Shown: piece after piece, positions 1-9,430 of the stretch
Numbering within the stretch: the stretch's first letter is position 1
Layout of the letters: each line of letters opens with the position of its first letter
Assembly (NCBI GenBank): GCA_965246805.1
Contig: CBDFFO010000009.1
Coordinates: 124,001 to 188,000, forward strand
Direction of reading: 5' to 3'
Length of the DNA stretch: 64,000 nucleotides
Source: Schlegelella_A sp965246805
Lineage (GTDB): Bacteria > Pseudomonadota > Gammaproteobacteria > Burkholderiales > Burkholderiaceae_C
The notes under the pieces: model-generated
Told to the model about the DNA's origin: nothing
The model's input: the letters and a program-made list of their open reading frames with translations, nothing else
The model's database searches: none
Made by a program: the position numbers and the translations under genes

Positions 1-1316
1 TCACCGTCAATGGCGAACCGGCGCACACCGGTCAGCGGGTGTCGTTCGGGGACCAGGTGCACGTGAAGGGCAAGCCGGTGCGCTTGCGCATCGTGCCGCC
101 GCCGCCGCGCATCATCGCGTATCACAAGCCTGTGGGCGAGATCGTCACGCACGACGACCCGCAGGCTCGCCCGACGGTGTTCCGACGCTTGCCGCGCCTG
201 CAACAGGGCAAGTGGCAGTCGGTCGGTCGGCTCGACATCAACACCGAAGGCCTGCTGCTGTTCACGACCTCGGGTGGCCTCGCCAACCAGCTGATGCACC
301 CACGCTTCGGCGTCGAGCGCGAGTACGCGGTGCGCGTTCTCGGCACGCTGTCGGAGAGCGATCGTGCGCAGCTGCTCGAGGGCGTCGACGTCGACGGCCA
401 GAAAGCGCAGTTTCGTTCCATCGCCGATGGCGGCGGCGAAGGCGCGAACCATTGGTACCGCTGCGTCATCACCGAAGGGCGCAACCGCGAGGTGCGCAAG
501 CTCTTCGATGCCGTTGAACTCACAGTGAGCCGGTTGATTCGAATCCGCTACGGCACGGTCGTGCTGCCGCATGGTCTGAAGCGGGGTGCGTGGGTCGATC
601 TCGACGAGGCCGACATCCGCGCGATTCGTCGGCTCGCTGCCGGCGAGAGCGGCGAGGGCCAGCCGCGTCCATCGCAGGGCGGCCCGCGCCAGGGCCACGA
701 CAGCACGCGCACCGACAGCGCACGCGGCGACGACCGCCAGGGCCCTTCGCAGTCGCAGCCACGCCAACCCGGTCCGCGCAACAAGAACGATCGGCAACGT
801 CAAGGGGGGCAAGGTCAGAACAGCGGCCCCTGGCCAGCGCAAGGCAACGGCGGACACCCGCGACCCGACGACGTCCGGCCCTCCATGGCGTCCCACGACG
901 ACCAGGAACCGCGCGGCGATCGCGACGACGACGACGACGACGATCACGGTCCGATTCCCAACCCGTTGGAGCAGACCTTCGACAAGCGCTTCGTCACGAA
1001 CCCTCGGAGCCCGGCGGGCGGTCGCGGCTTCGGTCGCGGCGGCGGTGGTTTCGGTGCCGGGGGCAGCGCGCCGCTGCCCGACCCGAACCGCGGCACCGGC
1101 CCGCGACAGCCGGACCCGATGCAGACCTCGGTCGGGTACATCGGTGCCGACGCCTTTCATCGCAAGAACAAAAATCGCGGGCCGCGTGGAGGCGGCGGTG
1201 GCGCCGGTGGCTCCGGTGGTGGCGGTGGCGGTGGCGGTGGGTTCGGTGGCAACAGCAGCGGCGGTGGCTACAAGGGCGGTGGTGGCAACAACCCCGGTGG
1301 CCGCCGCGGCCGCTGA
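1..1316 (+). CDS. rluB: 23S rRNA pseudouridine synthase RluB (5' end outside window)
   Basis: Makes a pseudouridine in 23S rRNA (position 2605 in E. coli numbering). The reading frame is open from base 3, so the start lies upstream. The first visible residues (VNGEPAHTGQRVSFGDQV) are the end of an S4 RNA-binding domain. The catalytic segment GRLDINTEGLLL holds the conserved Asp of the RsuA/RluB family. After about 200 residues of synthase the protein runs into a tail of over 200 residues rich in Gln, Arg, Asp and Gly, with a run of seven Asp and long glycine tracts. Such tails are common on RluB in Burkholderiales and are probably disordered. RluB rather than RsuA or RluE is inferred from the tail and context. 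Confidence 0.93.
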   Translation, partial: TVNGEPAHTGQRVSFGDQVHVKGKPVRLRIVPPPPRIIAYHKPVGEIVTHDDPQARPTVFRRLPRLQQGKWQSVGRLDINTEGLLLFTTSGGLANQLMHPRFGVEREYAVRVLGTLSESDRAQLLEGVDVDGQKAQFRSIADGGGEGANHWYRCVITEGRNREVRKLFDAVELTVSRLIRIRYGTVVLPHGLKRGAWVDLDEADIRAIRRLAAGESGEGQPRPSQGGPRQGHDSTRTDSARGDDRQGPSQSQPRQPGPRNKNDRQRQGGQGQNSGPWPAQGNGGHPRPDDVRPSMASHDDQEPRGDRDDDDDDDHGPIPNPLEQTFDKRFVTNPRSPAGGRGFGRGGGGFGAGGSAPLPDPNRGTGPRQPDPMQTSVGYIGADAFHRKNKNRGPRGGGGGAGGSGGGGGGGGGFGGNSSGGGYKGGGGNNPGGRRGR

Positions 1317-1379
1317 CGCGACCTTCCCGAAGGTCCATCGATTCGACCCGGGTCGAGGATGTCGGCGCGACCCAGCCCC

Positions 1380-1385
1380 TACAAT
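1380..1385 (+). promoter_or_regulatory. Possible -10 box for ndk
   Basis: TACAAT lies 37 bases before the ndk ATG in the 106-base gap after rluB. It fits a sigma-70 -10 element. No good -35 box is visible at 17 bases, so this is a weak call. Confidence 0.3.
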
Positions 1386-1422
1386 TGATGGCTTTGCCAA
1401 CGCTTTCCCGGAGAACAACACA

Positions 1423-1848
1423 ATGGCCCTCGAGCGGACCCTCTCGATCATCAAGCCCGACGCGGTCGCGAAAAATGTCATCGGCCAGATCTACGCGCGC
1501 TTCGAATCCGCTGGTCTGCGCGTCATCGCGGCCAAGATGGCGCACCTGTCGCAAGCCGACGCCGAGGCGTTCTACGCGGTGCACAAGGCCCGACCGTTCT
1601 TCAAGGATCTGGTCTCGTTCATGATCTCTGGCCCGGTGATGATCCAGGCGCTCGAAGGCGAGGGAGCAATCGCCAAGAATCGTGAGTTGATGGGCGCCAC
1701 CGACCCCAAAAAGGCCGACGCCGGCACCATCCGGGCCGACTTCGCCGAGAGCATCGATGCCAACGCCGTGCACGGCTCCGACGCTGCGGAAACAGCGGCC
1801 AACGAGATCGCGTTCTTTTTCCCAGGCATGAGCATTCACAGCCGCTAA
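1423..1848 (+). CDS. ndk: Nucleoside diphosphate kinase
   Basis: Transfers the terminal phosphate from ATP to other (d)NDPs through a phospho-histidine, balancing nucleotide pools in the cytosol. The 141-residue length is normal for the family. The N-terminus ERTLSIIKPDAV is the family signature, and the active-site His is H117 in the motif NAVHGSDA. It is followed after 21 bases by rlmN, the usual order in beta- and gammaproteobacteria. Confidence 0.98.
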   Translation: MALERTLSIIKPDAVAKNVIGQIYARFESAGLRVIAAKMAHLSQADAEAFYAVHKARPFFKDLVSFMISGPVMIQALEGEGAIAKNRELMGATDPKKADAGTIRADFAESIDANAVHGSDAAETAANEIAFFFPGMSIHSR

Positions 1849-1869
1849 CGCGGCGGAAGGCCAGGCCCG

Positions 1870-3048
1870 ATGAACCTGCTGCAATTCGATCGAGAAGGGC
1901 TATCCACCTGGTGCGAGCAGATCGGCGAGCAGCGCTTTCGGGCGACGCAGCTGTTCCGCTGGATCCACCAGAAAGGCGCCAGCGACTTCGCATCGATGTC
2001 CGACCTGGCCAGGCCCTTCCGCGAGAAGCTCGCCGGGCTTGCTCAGGTCCGGGGCCTGCCGGTGTCGAGCGAGCAGGTGGCGCGCGACGGCACCGTCAAA
2101 TGGCTTTTCGATGTCGGTGGCGGCGACGCGGTCGAGACCGTGTTCATTCCCGAGGATGGACGCGGCACCTTGTGCCTTTCGTCTCAAGCGGGGTGCGCCG
2201 TCGGGTGTCCGTTCTGCTCCACCGGCCACCAGGGCTTCAGCCGCAATCTCACGAGCACCGAAATCGTGGCGCAGCTCTGGCATGCCGAATTTGCGCTGCG
2301 TGCGCGGCTCGGCACGCCGGCTGGCGAGCGGGTGGTCTCCAACGTGGTGATGATGGGCATGGGCGAGCCGTTGCAGAACCACGCTGCGCTCGTGCCTGCC
2401 TTGCGCGTGATGCTCGACGACAACGGCTACGGCCTGTCGCGCCGCCGCGTCACCGTCTCGACATCCGGGGTCGTGCCGATGATCGACCGCCTGCGGGATG
2501 ATTGCCCGGTGGCGCTCGCTGTCTCGTTGCATGCACCGAACGACGCGTTGCGCGACCGCCTGGTGCCGCTCAACCGCAAGTACCCCATCGCTGAATTGAT
2601 CGCTGCTTGCAACCGATATCTCGAGAAGGCGCCGCGCGATTTCGTGACATTCGAATACTGCATGCTCGACGGCGTGAACGACAGCGATGAACTAGCGAAC
2701 GAACTGGTTCGATTGGTGCGCGGTTCAGGCCGGCATGGCCACGACGCGATCGCGTGCAAGATCAACCTGATCCCGTTCAATCCGTTTCCGGAGTCCGGAC
2801 TGCTGCGCTCGCCTGCCGCTCGTGTGGCCGCATTTGCGCAAGTCCTGCAGGACGCCGGGCTCGTCACGACCGTGCGGCGCACCCGGGGCGACGACATCGC
2901 GGCCGCTTGCGGGCAGCTCGCAGGCGAGGTGCAAGACCGCACCAGGCTGCATGAACGTCAGTCGTCGGCACCGATCACCATCCATCGCGGCGCCGGCGCG
3001 ACCAGCGCGGCGGCAAGACCATCGACCGCACCCGGAAGGCTCCCATGA
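1870..3048 (+). CDS. rlmN: 23S rRNA/tRNA adenine-C2 methyltransferase RlmN
   Basis: A radical-SAM enzyme that methylates C2 of A2503 in 23S rRNA and A37 of some tRNAs. The cluster-binding motif CxxxCxxC is C109, C113 and C116 (CAVGCPFC). MGMGEP at 162-167 is the SAM-binding GGE-type motif. C347, in DDIAAACGQL, corresponds to the methyl-carrying Cys near the C-terminus. The 392-residue length is typical. The last codons overlap the start of pilW by 4 bases, so the two are probably translated together. The last 40 residues are low in conservation and Ala/Thr-rich. Confidence 0.97.
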   Translation: MNLLQFDREGLSTWCEQIGEQRFRATQLFRWIHQKGASDFASMSDLARPFREKLAGLAQVRGLPVSSEQVARDGTVKWLFDVGGGDAVETVFIPEDGRGTLCLSSQAGCAVGCPFCSTGHQGFSRNLTSTEIVAQLWHAEFALRARLGTPAGERVVSNVVMMGMGEPLQNHAALVPALRVMLDDNGYGLSRRRVTVSTSGVVPMIDRLRDDCPVALAVSLHAPNDALRDRLVPLNRKYPIAELIAACNRYLEKAPRDFVTFEYCMLDGVNDSDELANELVRLVRGSGRHGHDAIACKINLIPFNPFPESGLLRSPAARVAAFAQVLQDAGLVTTVRRTRGDDIAAACGQLAGEVQDRTRLHERQSSAPITIHRGAGATSAAARPSTAPGRLP

Positions 3049-3887
3049 CGACGATCGGGCTGGCATCGGTTCGCCGGGCCTTCACGGCATCGCGAACCCG
3101 CCGTGCGGCCGGTTGCGGGCTCTTGCTGTGTCTCGTCGCCTGTTCAACGACGACCACGAACCAGGTCAACAACGACCCGAAGGAGCGTCTCACCGCGTCC
3201 GACGAATCCGATGCCACGCGGCGCGCGCGGACACGCATGGAACTCGCGACCGCCTACTTCAGCCGCAATCAGATGACGACTGCGCTCGACCAGGTCAAGA
3301 TCGCCATCGCGGCCGATCCGCTCTACGCGCAGGCTTTCAACCTGCGCGGCCTGATCTATGCCAACCTCGGCGACATCGGGCTCGCAGAAGAAAGCTTCAA
3401 ACGCGCACTGCAAATCGCGCCGCGCGATGCCGATGCGATGCACAACTACGGTTGGTTCCTGTGCCAGCAGAAGCGATACCCCGAAGCGACTGTGTTCTTC
3501 AACCAGGCGCTGGCGGTTCCTCAGTACCGGGACGCCTCTCGCACCTTGCTCACGCAAGGCGTTTGCCAATCGTTCGCCGGCCAACTGGCCGAAGCCGATG
3601 CGACGCTCAGCCATGCTTTCGAGAACGACCCGAGCAACATCAACATCGCGGTCAACCTGTCGCAGGTCCTGTACGAGCGCGGAGAATTCGAGCGCGCGCG
3701 CTTCTACGTGCGTCGCGTCAATGCGCAACGCGAGACCTCCACCGCGCAAACGCTGTGGCTGGCCGCCCGGATCGAAATGAAGCTCGGCAACCGCCAGGGC
3801 GCTTCCGAGCTCGGTACCCAACTGAGCAATCGGTTCCCCGACTCGCGCGAGGCGGCCGCCTATTCGCGTGGTCGATTCGATGACTGA
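3045..3887 (+). CDS. pilW: Type IV pilus biogenesis lipoprotein PilW/PilF (TPR)
   Basis: An outer-membrane lipoprotein with tetratricopeptide repeats that helps PilQ secretin assembly in type IV pili. The N-terminus has a basic region, a hydrophobic stretch and a lipobox LVAC with the lipidated Cys at C33. Several TPRs follow from about residue 60 (for example AYFSRNQMTTALDQVKIA and AFNLRGLIYANLGDIGLAEESF). Its place between rlmN and a rodZ-like gene matches pilW/pilF in many Proteobacteria. No other pilus gene is in the window. The name rests on the TPR and lipobox pattern plus context. Confidence 0.88.
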   Translation: MTTIGLASVRRAFTASRTRRAAGCGLLLCLVACSTTTTNQVNNDPKERLTASDESDATRRARTRMELATAYFSRNQMTTALDQVKIAIAADPLYAQAFNLRGLIYANLGDIGLAEESFKRALQIAPRDADAMHNYGWFLCQQKRYPEATVFFNQALAVPQYRDASRTLLTQGVCQSFAGQLAEADATLSHAFENDPSNINIAVNLSQVLYERGEFERARFYVRRVNAQRETSTAQTLWLAARIEMKLGNRQGASELGTQLSNRFPDSREAAAYSRGRFDD

Positions 3888-4824
3888 GAGCGCCGACGCA
3901 TCGACCGGCTTCGTCGGCCTGACCGGCGACCTCACTGCCGGACGCTTGCTGCGTGAAGCACGCCAGGCGCAGGGGTTGCACATCGCGGCGCTCGCCACGT
4001 CGATCAAGGTCGCTCCGAAGAAGCTCGAGTTGCTCGAGTCCGATCGTGTCGACGAGCTGCCCGATGCGGCGTTCACCCGCGCGCTGGCGCAAACGGTGTG
4101 CCGCGCGCTGAAGATCGATCCGGCGCCGGTCCTCAAGTTGTTGCCCTCTGTCAGTGACCGCCGACTGGAGAGCGTCGGCGAAGGCTTGAACACGCCGTTT
4201 CGCGACCGACCCGGCCAGATCGTGCCCAACGACTGGAGCATGCTGCGCAGCCCCGCGGTGTGGGGACCGTTGCTCGTGATCCTGTTCGCGCTGGCGATCT
4301 GGCTGGCGCCGGCAGGTCTTTTGGAACGCTCGGCATCCGGCATCGGTGCAGCGCGAGAAAGTGCCGGTGCCGCGCCGGCGCCGACCTTGTTCAACGCTAG
4401 CAACGGCAGCGCAACGCCTCCGTTGACCGATGCGCCCGGCGGCGGCGGGTCGTTGCCTGTGGCGGCGCCAAGTGTCCTTTCAGCGGGCGTTTCCGCGAGC
4501 GCGACCGAGGCTGCCGACACGCCGCCTTCGACGCCTGCACCGATCAGCATTCCCGGGCCCGCAAGTGCATCGACGGCGCTGGCCACCGCCAGTTTGCTGC
4601 AACTTCGCACCACGGCGGCTTCCTGGGTCGAGGTCACCGACGCGCGCGGCCGGTCGCTGCTCGCGCGCCTGCTGCAGCCGGGCGAAGCGATCGCTGTCGA
4701 TGGCGCGACGCCGCTCAAGGTGCGCATCGGCAACGCCTCGGGAACCGAACTGTCGTTCCGCGGGCAACCGCTGTCACTGGCGTCACACACCCGAGACAAC
4801 GTGGCTCGACTCGATTTGAAGTGA
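3880..4824 (+). CDS. rodZ: RodZ-type membrane protein (HTH, one TM helix, DUF4115)
   Basis: RodZ links MreB filaments to the membrane in rod-shaped cells. This 314-residue protein has an Xre-like helix-turn-helix at about 20-85, a single hydrophobic segment at about 128-147, an Ala/Pro/Thr-rich linker, and a C-terminal beta domain from about 245 that begins SWVEVTDARGRSLL, a DUF4115 hallmark. The ATG at 3880 overlaps the pilW stop. A GTG 12 bases upstream is also in frame but less likely. The order pilW-rodZ-ispG is the family's usual setting. Confidence 0.88.
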   Translation: MTESADASTGFVGLTGDLTAGRLLREARQAQGLHIAALATSIKVAPKKLELLESDRVDELPDAAFTRALAQTVCRALKIDPAPVLKLLPSVSDRRLESVGEGLNTPFRDRPGQIVPNDWSMLRSPAVWGPLLVILFALAIWLAPAGLLERSASGIGAARESAGAAPAPTLFNASNGSATPPLTDAPGGGGSLPVAAPSVLSAGVSASATEAADTPPSTPAPISIPGPASASTALATASLLQLRTTAASWVEVTDARGRSLLARLLQPGEAIAVDGATPLKVRIGNASGTELSFRGQPLSLASHTRDNVARLDLK

Positions 4825-4826
4825 GC

Positions 4827-6194
4827 ATGCCCATGACCCACGACACGACTCCGATGACCGTCCACGCCGACGCAGGGCGCGATGGTGCAGAAGCCGGCTT
4901 GATGCGCTCTTCGATGCACGATGCCGTCGAGCCCGCTAAACCCGCGCCGCGCCGGTCAATCCAGGTGCCCGTGCGCTGGGGCTCGCGCGTGGTGACTGTC
5001 GGCGGCGACGCGCCGGTGCGCGTGCAGTCGATGACCAACACCGACACGGTCGATGCCGTTGGGACGGCGATTCAGGTGAAGGAACTCGCGATCGCCGGCT
5101 CGGAAATGGTGCGCATCACCGTCAACACGGCGGAGGCTGCCGCTGCGGTGCCGTACATCCGCGAGCAGCTCGACCGGATGGGCATCGACGTGCCGTTGAT
5201 CGGCGACTTCCATTACAACGGCCACCGCCTGCTTGCCGATCACCCCGACTGCGCGATCGCGCTTAGCAAGTACCGCATCAATCCGGGCAACGTTGGCAAG
5301 GGCGACAAGCACGACCGACAGTTCGCGCAGATGGTCGAGATCGCGGCGCGCCACGACAAGGCGGTTCGCATCGGCGTCAACTGGGGCAGCCTCGACCAGG
5401 AGCTCCTCACGTCGATGATGGACGAGAACGCCTCGCTGGCAGAGCCGCAGCCGCCGCAGCAGGTCATGTACCGCGCAATCATCGTCTCGGCGTTGCAATC
5501 GGCGCGCCTCGCCGAGGAAGTGGGCCTCGCGCGCGACCGGATCATCCTGTCGTGCAAGATGTCGGGCGTGCAGGATCTGATCAGCGTCTATCGGGCACTC
5601 GCGAAACGCTGCGACTACGCGCTCCACCTCGGCCTCACCGAGGCCGGCATGGGGACCAAAGGCACGGTCGCATCGACGGCTGCACTCGCGGTGTTGCTCC
5701 AGGAAGGCATCGGCGACACGATCCGCGTCTCGCTCACGCCGCAACCCGGCGAGGCACGCACGCAAGAGGTCGTGGTCGCGCTCGAGATCCTGCAGGCACT
5801 CGGCCTCAGGGCGTTCAACCCGAGCGTCACCGCGTGCCCGGGCTGCGGCCGCACGACCAGCACCACGTTCCAGGAAATGGCCAAGCAGATCGACGATTTC
5901 CTGCGCGCACAGATGCCGGTGTGGCGGAAACGCTATCCGGGTGTCGAGAACCTCAAGGTCGCGGTCATGGGATGCATCGTCAACGGGCCCGGCGAGAGCA
6001 AGCACGCCGATCTCGGCATCAGCTTGCCGGGCACCGGCGAAGCGCCCGCTGCACCGGTTTTTATCGATGGCCAGAAGGCGCTTACGCTGCGCGGCGAGAA
6101 CATTGCGCGCGAATTCCAGGCGTTGGTCGAGAACTATATCGAGACCCGCTTCGGCGACGGTGTGACCTCGCACGAGGCAGAGCTTCTATCGTGA
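4827..6194 (+). CDS. ispG: 4-hydroxy-3-methylbut-2-enyl diphosphate synthase IspG
   Basis: Iron-sulfur enzyme of the MEP isoprenoid pathway; it converts MEcPP to HMBPP. The TIM-barrel part starts at VQSMTNTDT. The cluster ligands are in CPGCGRTTS (about C337 and C340) and MGCIVNGPGE (about C383), with the catalytic Glu in the latter. About 40 residues precede the conserved start. A GTG at 4821 and ATGs at 4827 and 4833 are all in frame, so the exact start is open. It follows rodZ with almost no gap. The other MEP gene in the window, dxr, lies 22 kb away. Confidence 0.97.
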   Translation: MPMTHDTTPMTVHADAGRDGAEAGLMRSSMHDAVEPAKPAPRRSIQVPVRWGSRVVTVGGDAPVRVQSMTNTDTVDAVGTAIQVKELAIAGSEMVRITVNTAEAAAAVPYIREQLDRMGIDVPLIGDFHYNGHRLLADHPDCAIALSKYRINPGNVGKGDKHDRQFAQMVEIAARHDKAVRIGVNWGSLDQELLTSMMDENASLAEPQPPQQVMYRAIIVSALQSARLAEEVGLARDRIILSCKMSGVQDLISVYRALAKRCDYALHLGLTEAGMGTKGTVASTAALAVLLQEGIGDTIRVSLTPQPGEARTQEVVVALEILQALGLRAFNPSVTACPGCGRTTSTTFQEMAKQIDDFLRAQMPVWRKRYPGVENLKVAVMGCIVNGPGESKHADLGISLPGTGEAPAAPVFIDGQKALTLRGENIAREFQALVENYIETRFGDGVTSHEAELLS

Positions 6195-6198
6195 TCGC

Positions 6199-7512
6199 GT
6201 GACCGCACGGCACCGAGCGCAGCCTGCCGCCCTCCAGGCGGTCAAGGGCATGAACGACATCCTGCCGCCCGACTCGGCGCGGTGGGAGTGGTTCGAGGCC
6301 AAGGTGCGCGCTTTGATGGCACGCTACGGATACCAGAACGTGCGCACGCCCATCGTCGAACCGACCGCACTCTTCGTGCGCGGCCTCGGCGAGGTGACCG
6401 ACATCGTCGAGAAAGAGATGTATTCCTTCGACGACGCGATGAACGGCGACCGCCTGACGCTGCGTCCGGAAGCCACCGCCGGCATCGTGCGCGCGATGGT
6501 CGAACACAACACGCTCTACAACGGCCCCCTTCGCGTGTGGTCGAACGTGGCGCTCTTTCGCCACGAGAGGCCGCAGAAAGGCCGCTATCGGCAGTTTCAT
6601 CAGATCGATGTCGAGGCGCTCGGATTCCGTGGGCCAGACGTCGATGCCGAACAGATCCTGATGTGCCGCGCGCTGCTGCGTGACCTGGGCCTCACGGACC
6701 TGCATGTCCGCCTCGAGCTCAACAGCCTCGGACAACCGGCGGAGCGGTTGGCGCATCGCGCTGCGTTGATCACGCACTTCGAACGCCATGCCGATGCGCT
6801 GGACGCCGACGCCCGGCGACGGCTGCACAGCAACCCGTTGCGCATCCTCGACAGCAAGAACCCGGCGATGCAGGTGATCGTCGAGGCAGCGCCGCAGTTG
6901 ATGGACTTCCTGGGCGCCGATTCGCTCGCGCACCTGCAAGCCGTGCGCAGCGCGCTCGATGTGGTCGGCCTCGCTTATCGCATCAACCCGCGCCTGGTGC
7001 GCGGCATGGACTACTACAACCTCACGGTCTTCGAGTGGACGACCGAACTGCTCGGCTCGCAAGGCACGGTCTGCGGCGGGGGCCGCTACGACGGCCTGTT
7101 CGAGCAGCTCGGCGGCAAGCCCACGCCGGCGGTCGGCTGGGGCATGGGCGTCGAGCGCATGCTGCTGATGCTCGAAGCCGTCGGCATCGGCGTACCGGCG
7201 AGCGCGCCGCAGGTCTACGCGATCGTTCCGAGCGTCGACGCGATGAGCGCCGCGGTCACGGCCTGCGAATCGTTGCGAGCCGAGGGCGTGTCGGTGCTGA
7301 TGCACGCGGCTGGCGCCGAGAGCTGGGGCAGCGTGAAAGCGCAATTCAAGCGTGCCGATTCGAGCGGTGCGGCCTTCGCGCTGATCTTCGGTGCGGAAGA
7401 ACTGGCCAGGGGCGAGGTTTCAGTGAAACCGCTGCGAGACGCCGCGCTTGCGCAGCAGTGCATCGCGCTCAGCGCTGTGGCCGCTTGGGGCCGCACCGTC
7501 ATCGACGCATAA
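6199..7512 (+). CDS. hisS: Histidyl-tRNA synthetase
   Basis: Class II aminoacyl-tRNA synthetase charging tRNA-His. Visible family motifs: KGMNDILP near the N-terminus, RPEATAGIVRA, motif 2 FRHERPQKGRYRQFHQ, the histidine-binding segments LVRGMDYYN and GGGRYDGL, motif 3 GWGMGVERM, and a C-terminal anticodon-binding domain. The length of 437 residues is slightly over the E. coli 424. A GTG at 6199 is the likely start; the next in-frame ATG at 6250 would remove residues before the conserved KGMND. Confidence 0.97.
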   Translation: MTARHRAQPAALQAVKGMNDILPPDSARWEWFEAKVRALMARYGYQNVRTPIVEPTALFVRGLGEVTDIVEKEMYSFDDAMNGDRLTLRPEATAGIVRAMVEHNTLYNGPLRVWSNVALFRHERPQKGRYRQFHQIDVEALGFRGPDVDAEQILMCRALLRDLGLTDLHVRLELNSLGQPAERLAHRAALITHFERHADALDADARRRLHSNPLRILDSKNPAMQVIVEAAPQLMDFLGADSLAHLQAVRSALDVVGLAYRINPRLVRGMDYYNLTVFEWTTELLGSQGTVCGGGRYDGLFEQLGGKPTPAVGWGMGVERMLLMLEAVGIGVPASAPQVYAIVPSVDAMSAAVTACESLRAEGVSVLMHAAGAESWGSVKAQFKRADSSGAAFALIFGAEELARGEVSVKPLRDAALAQQCIALSAVAAWGRTVIDA

Positions 7513-7607
7513 TCCGCGGTTTCGCGCCGCTCGCACGGTTCGCCCATTGGGCTCGACGCGCCGAGCCATCGTCCGGTCCGACTGCCCGTCTCCAACTCCC
7601 GACCTTC

Positions 7608-8285
7608 ATGGCCAGCCATCTCGACCTCGAAGAACAAGAACAGCTCGACCAGCTCAAGGCTTTCTGGGCTCGCTACGGCAACCTGATCGCCTGGCTGCTG
7701 ATCGTCGTGCTGGCGGCCTATGCGGGTTGGAACGGTTGGAACTACTGGCAGCGCGACCAAGGCGTGAAGGCCGGCTCGATGTACGACGAGCTCGAGAAGT
7801 CGGCGGCGGCCGGCGATGCCGCGCGCGCCGCACAGGTGTTCAACGACATGAAGTCGCGTTATGCGGGCACCTCGTACACCGCGCAGGGCGGCCTGCTGGC
7901 GGCCAAAGTCGCTTTCGAGAAGGGTCAGCTCGACCTCGCGCGCGCAAACCTGGCGTGGGTCGCCGAGAACGCGTCGGAAACCGAGTACCGGACGGTGGCC
8001 AAGCTCCGCCTCGCCGGCATCTTGCTCGACGACAGGAAGTTCGACGATGCTCTGAAGGCTCTCGACGGCCACACATCGCCAGAGTTCGTGGCGCTCGTCG
8101 ACGATCGTCGGGGCGACATCTACCAGGCCGCCGGCAAGTTGCCCGAAGCGAAGGCGGCTTACTTGAAAGCGTGGACGGCGATGGATCCGAAGATCACCTA
8201 TCGCCGCTTGATCGAAGCGAAGCTTGGCGTCCTCGGCGCTGCGCCACCGGCGTCCGCCGCCTCCGGCGTGGAGAAGAGCCGATGA
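7608..8285 (+). CDS. YfgM-family membrane-anchored TPR protein
   Basis: A 225-residue inner-membrane protein of the YfgM/Ancillary SecYEG translocon subunit family (TPR_21). After a short acidic cytosolic part (LDLEEQEQLDQLKAFW) there is one membrane segment, about LIAWLLIVVLAAYAGW, followed by a periplasmic TPR-like region. Family members interact with SecYEG and periplasmic chaperones. The gene lies between hisS and bamB as in E. coli and overlaps bamB by 4 bases. The family is assigned from topology and context. Confidence 0.9.
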   Translation: MASHLDLEEQEQLDQLKAFWARYGNLIAWLLIVVLAAYAGWNGWNYWQRDQGVKAGSMYDELEKSAAAGDAARAAQVFNDMKSRYAGTSYTAQGGLLAAKVAFEKGQLDLARANLAWVAENASETEYRTVAKLRLAGILLDDRKFDDALKALDGHTSPEFVALVDDRRGDIYQAAGKLPEAKAAYLKAWTAMDPKITYRRLIEAKLGVLGAAPPASAASGVEKSR

Positions 8286-9406
8286 CGATGCGTCGCCTTG
8301 CATGTGTGGCCGCGGCGATCGTCGGGGCGATCGGCATCTCGGGGTGCGGCACCGACCGTCCGAAGCCGCAGCCGCTTGCGCCCGTGGCGCAGAAGATCGA
8401 GGCCAAGGAGCTGTGGAAGCTGAGCTTTGGATCGGTGCAGTTTCCGCTCGCACTGGCCGTCAACGGCAACACCATCACGCTGGCGACGACGGGCGGTGAT
8501 GTTGCCGCGATCGACGTCGAAACCGGCCGGGAGCTCTGGCGCGGCCATGTCGATGCGAAATTGAGCGCCGGCGTGGGCAGCGACGGCAACACCGCCGCCG
8601 TGGTTACGCGCGACGGCGAACTGGTCGCCCTCGCGTCCGGCGGCAAGGTCAAGTGGAAGAAGATGCTGATCGGGCGCGTCGCGACAGCGCCGCTGGTCGC
8701 GGGCGAGCGCATCTTCGTGCTGGGCATTGATCGCACCGTGCAGTCGTTCGACGCCGAGACCGGGCGACTGCTGTGGACCGCGCAGCGCCCGGGTGACGCG
8801 CTGACACTCGCGCAGGGCGGCGTGCTGGGGGCTTACCGTGATTCGCTGATCGTCGGCCAGGGCCCGCGCATGGCCGCGCTCGATCCGAACAACGGCAGCG
8901 TGCGCTGGGAGGTGGTGATCGGCAGCCCGCGTGGCGCCAACGAACTCGAACGCCTCGCCGATCTCGTCGGTCCGGCAACCCGCATCGGCGATTTCATCTG
9001 CGCACGTTCGTTCCAGGCGGCGGTCGGCTGCATCGACGCGTCGCGTGGCGTGGCCGTGTGGACCAAGACCGTCGGCGGCACCGACGCCATCGCCGGCGAT
9101 GCACAGACCGTGTTCGCGGCCGACGCCAACGACCGCATGTCGGCGTGGCGCACCGCGACCGGAGAGGTCGTCTGGACCTCCGAGGCGCTGCAATACCGCC
9201 AGTTGAGCGCTCCCGCTGTCACCGCGGGCTCGGTCGTCTACGGCGACAACGACGGCACGCTGCACTGGTTCACGCGCGACCGCGGCATCTCGCAGCTGCG
9301 CCTCAACACCGACGGCAGCCCGATTCAGATCAAGCCGCTCGTGATCGGCACGACGCTGGTCGTCGTGACGCGCTCGGGCAACGTGTACGCGTTCCGCACG
9401 CCCTGA
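8282..9406 (+). CDS. bamB: Outer membrane assembly lipoprotein BamB
   Basis: Lipoprotein of the BAM complex that assists folding of beta-barrel proteins together with BamA (encoded at 30893-33205). The N-terminus has a lipobox ISGC with the lipidated Cys at C22. The rest is a PQQ/WD-like beta-propeller with repeated A-x-D-x-x-T/N-G-x-x-x-W units (for example AIDVETGRELW, SFDAETGRLLW, ALDPNNGSVRW). The length of 374 is close to the E. coli 392. The ATG at 8282 overlaps the preceding stop; an in-frame ATG at 8288 is an alternative. Confidence 0.96.
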   Translation: MTMRRLACVAAAIVGAIGISGCGTDRPKPQPLAPVAQKIEAKELWKLSFGSVQFPLALAVNGNTITLATTGGDVAAIDVETGRELWRGHVDAKLSAGVGSDGNTAAVVTRDGELVALASGGKVKWKKMLIGRVATAPLVAGERIFVLGIDRTVQSFDAETGRLLWTAQRPGDALTLAQGGVLGAYRDSLIVGQGPRMAALDPNNGSVRWEVVIGSPRGANELERLADLVGPATRIGDFICARSFQAAVGCIDASRGVAVWTKTVGGTDAIAGDAQTVFAADANDRMSAWRTATGEVVWTSEALQYRQLSAPAVTAGSVVYGDNDGTLHWFTRDRGISQLRLNTDGSPIQIKPLVIGTTLVVVTRSGNVYAFRTP

Positions 9407-9430
9407 GCCGCGCGCCGAGGTGAGCCTGCG

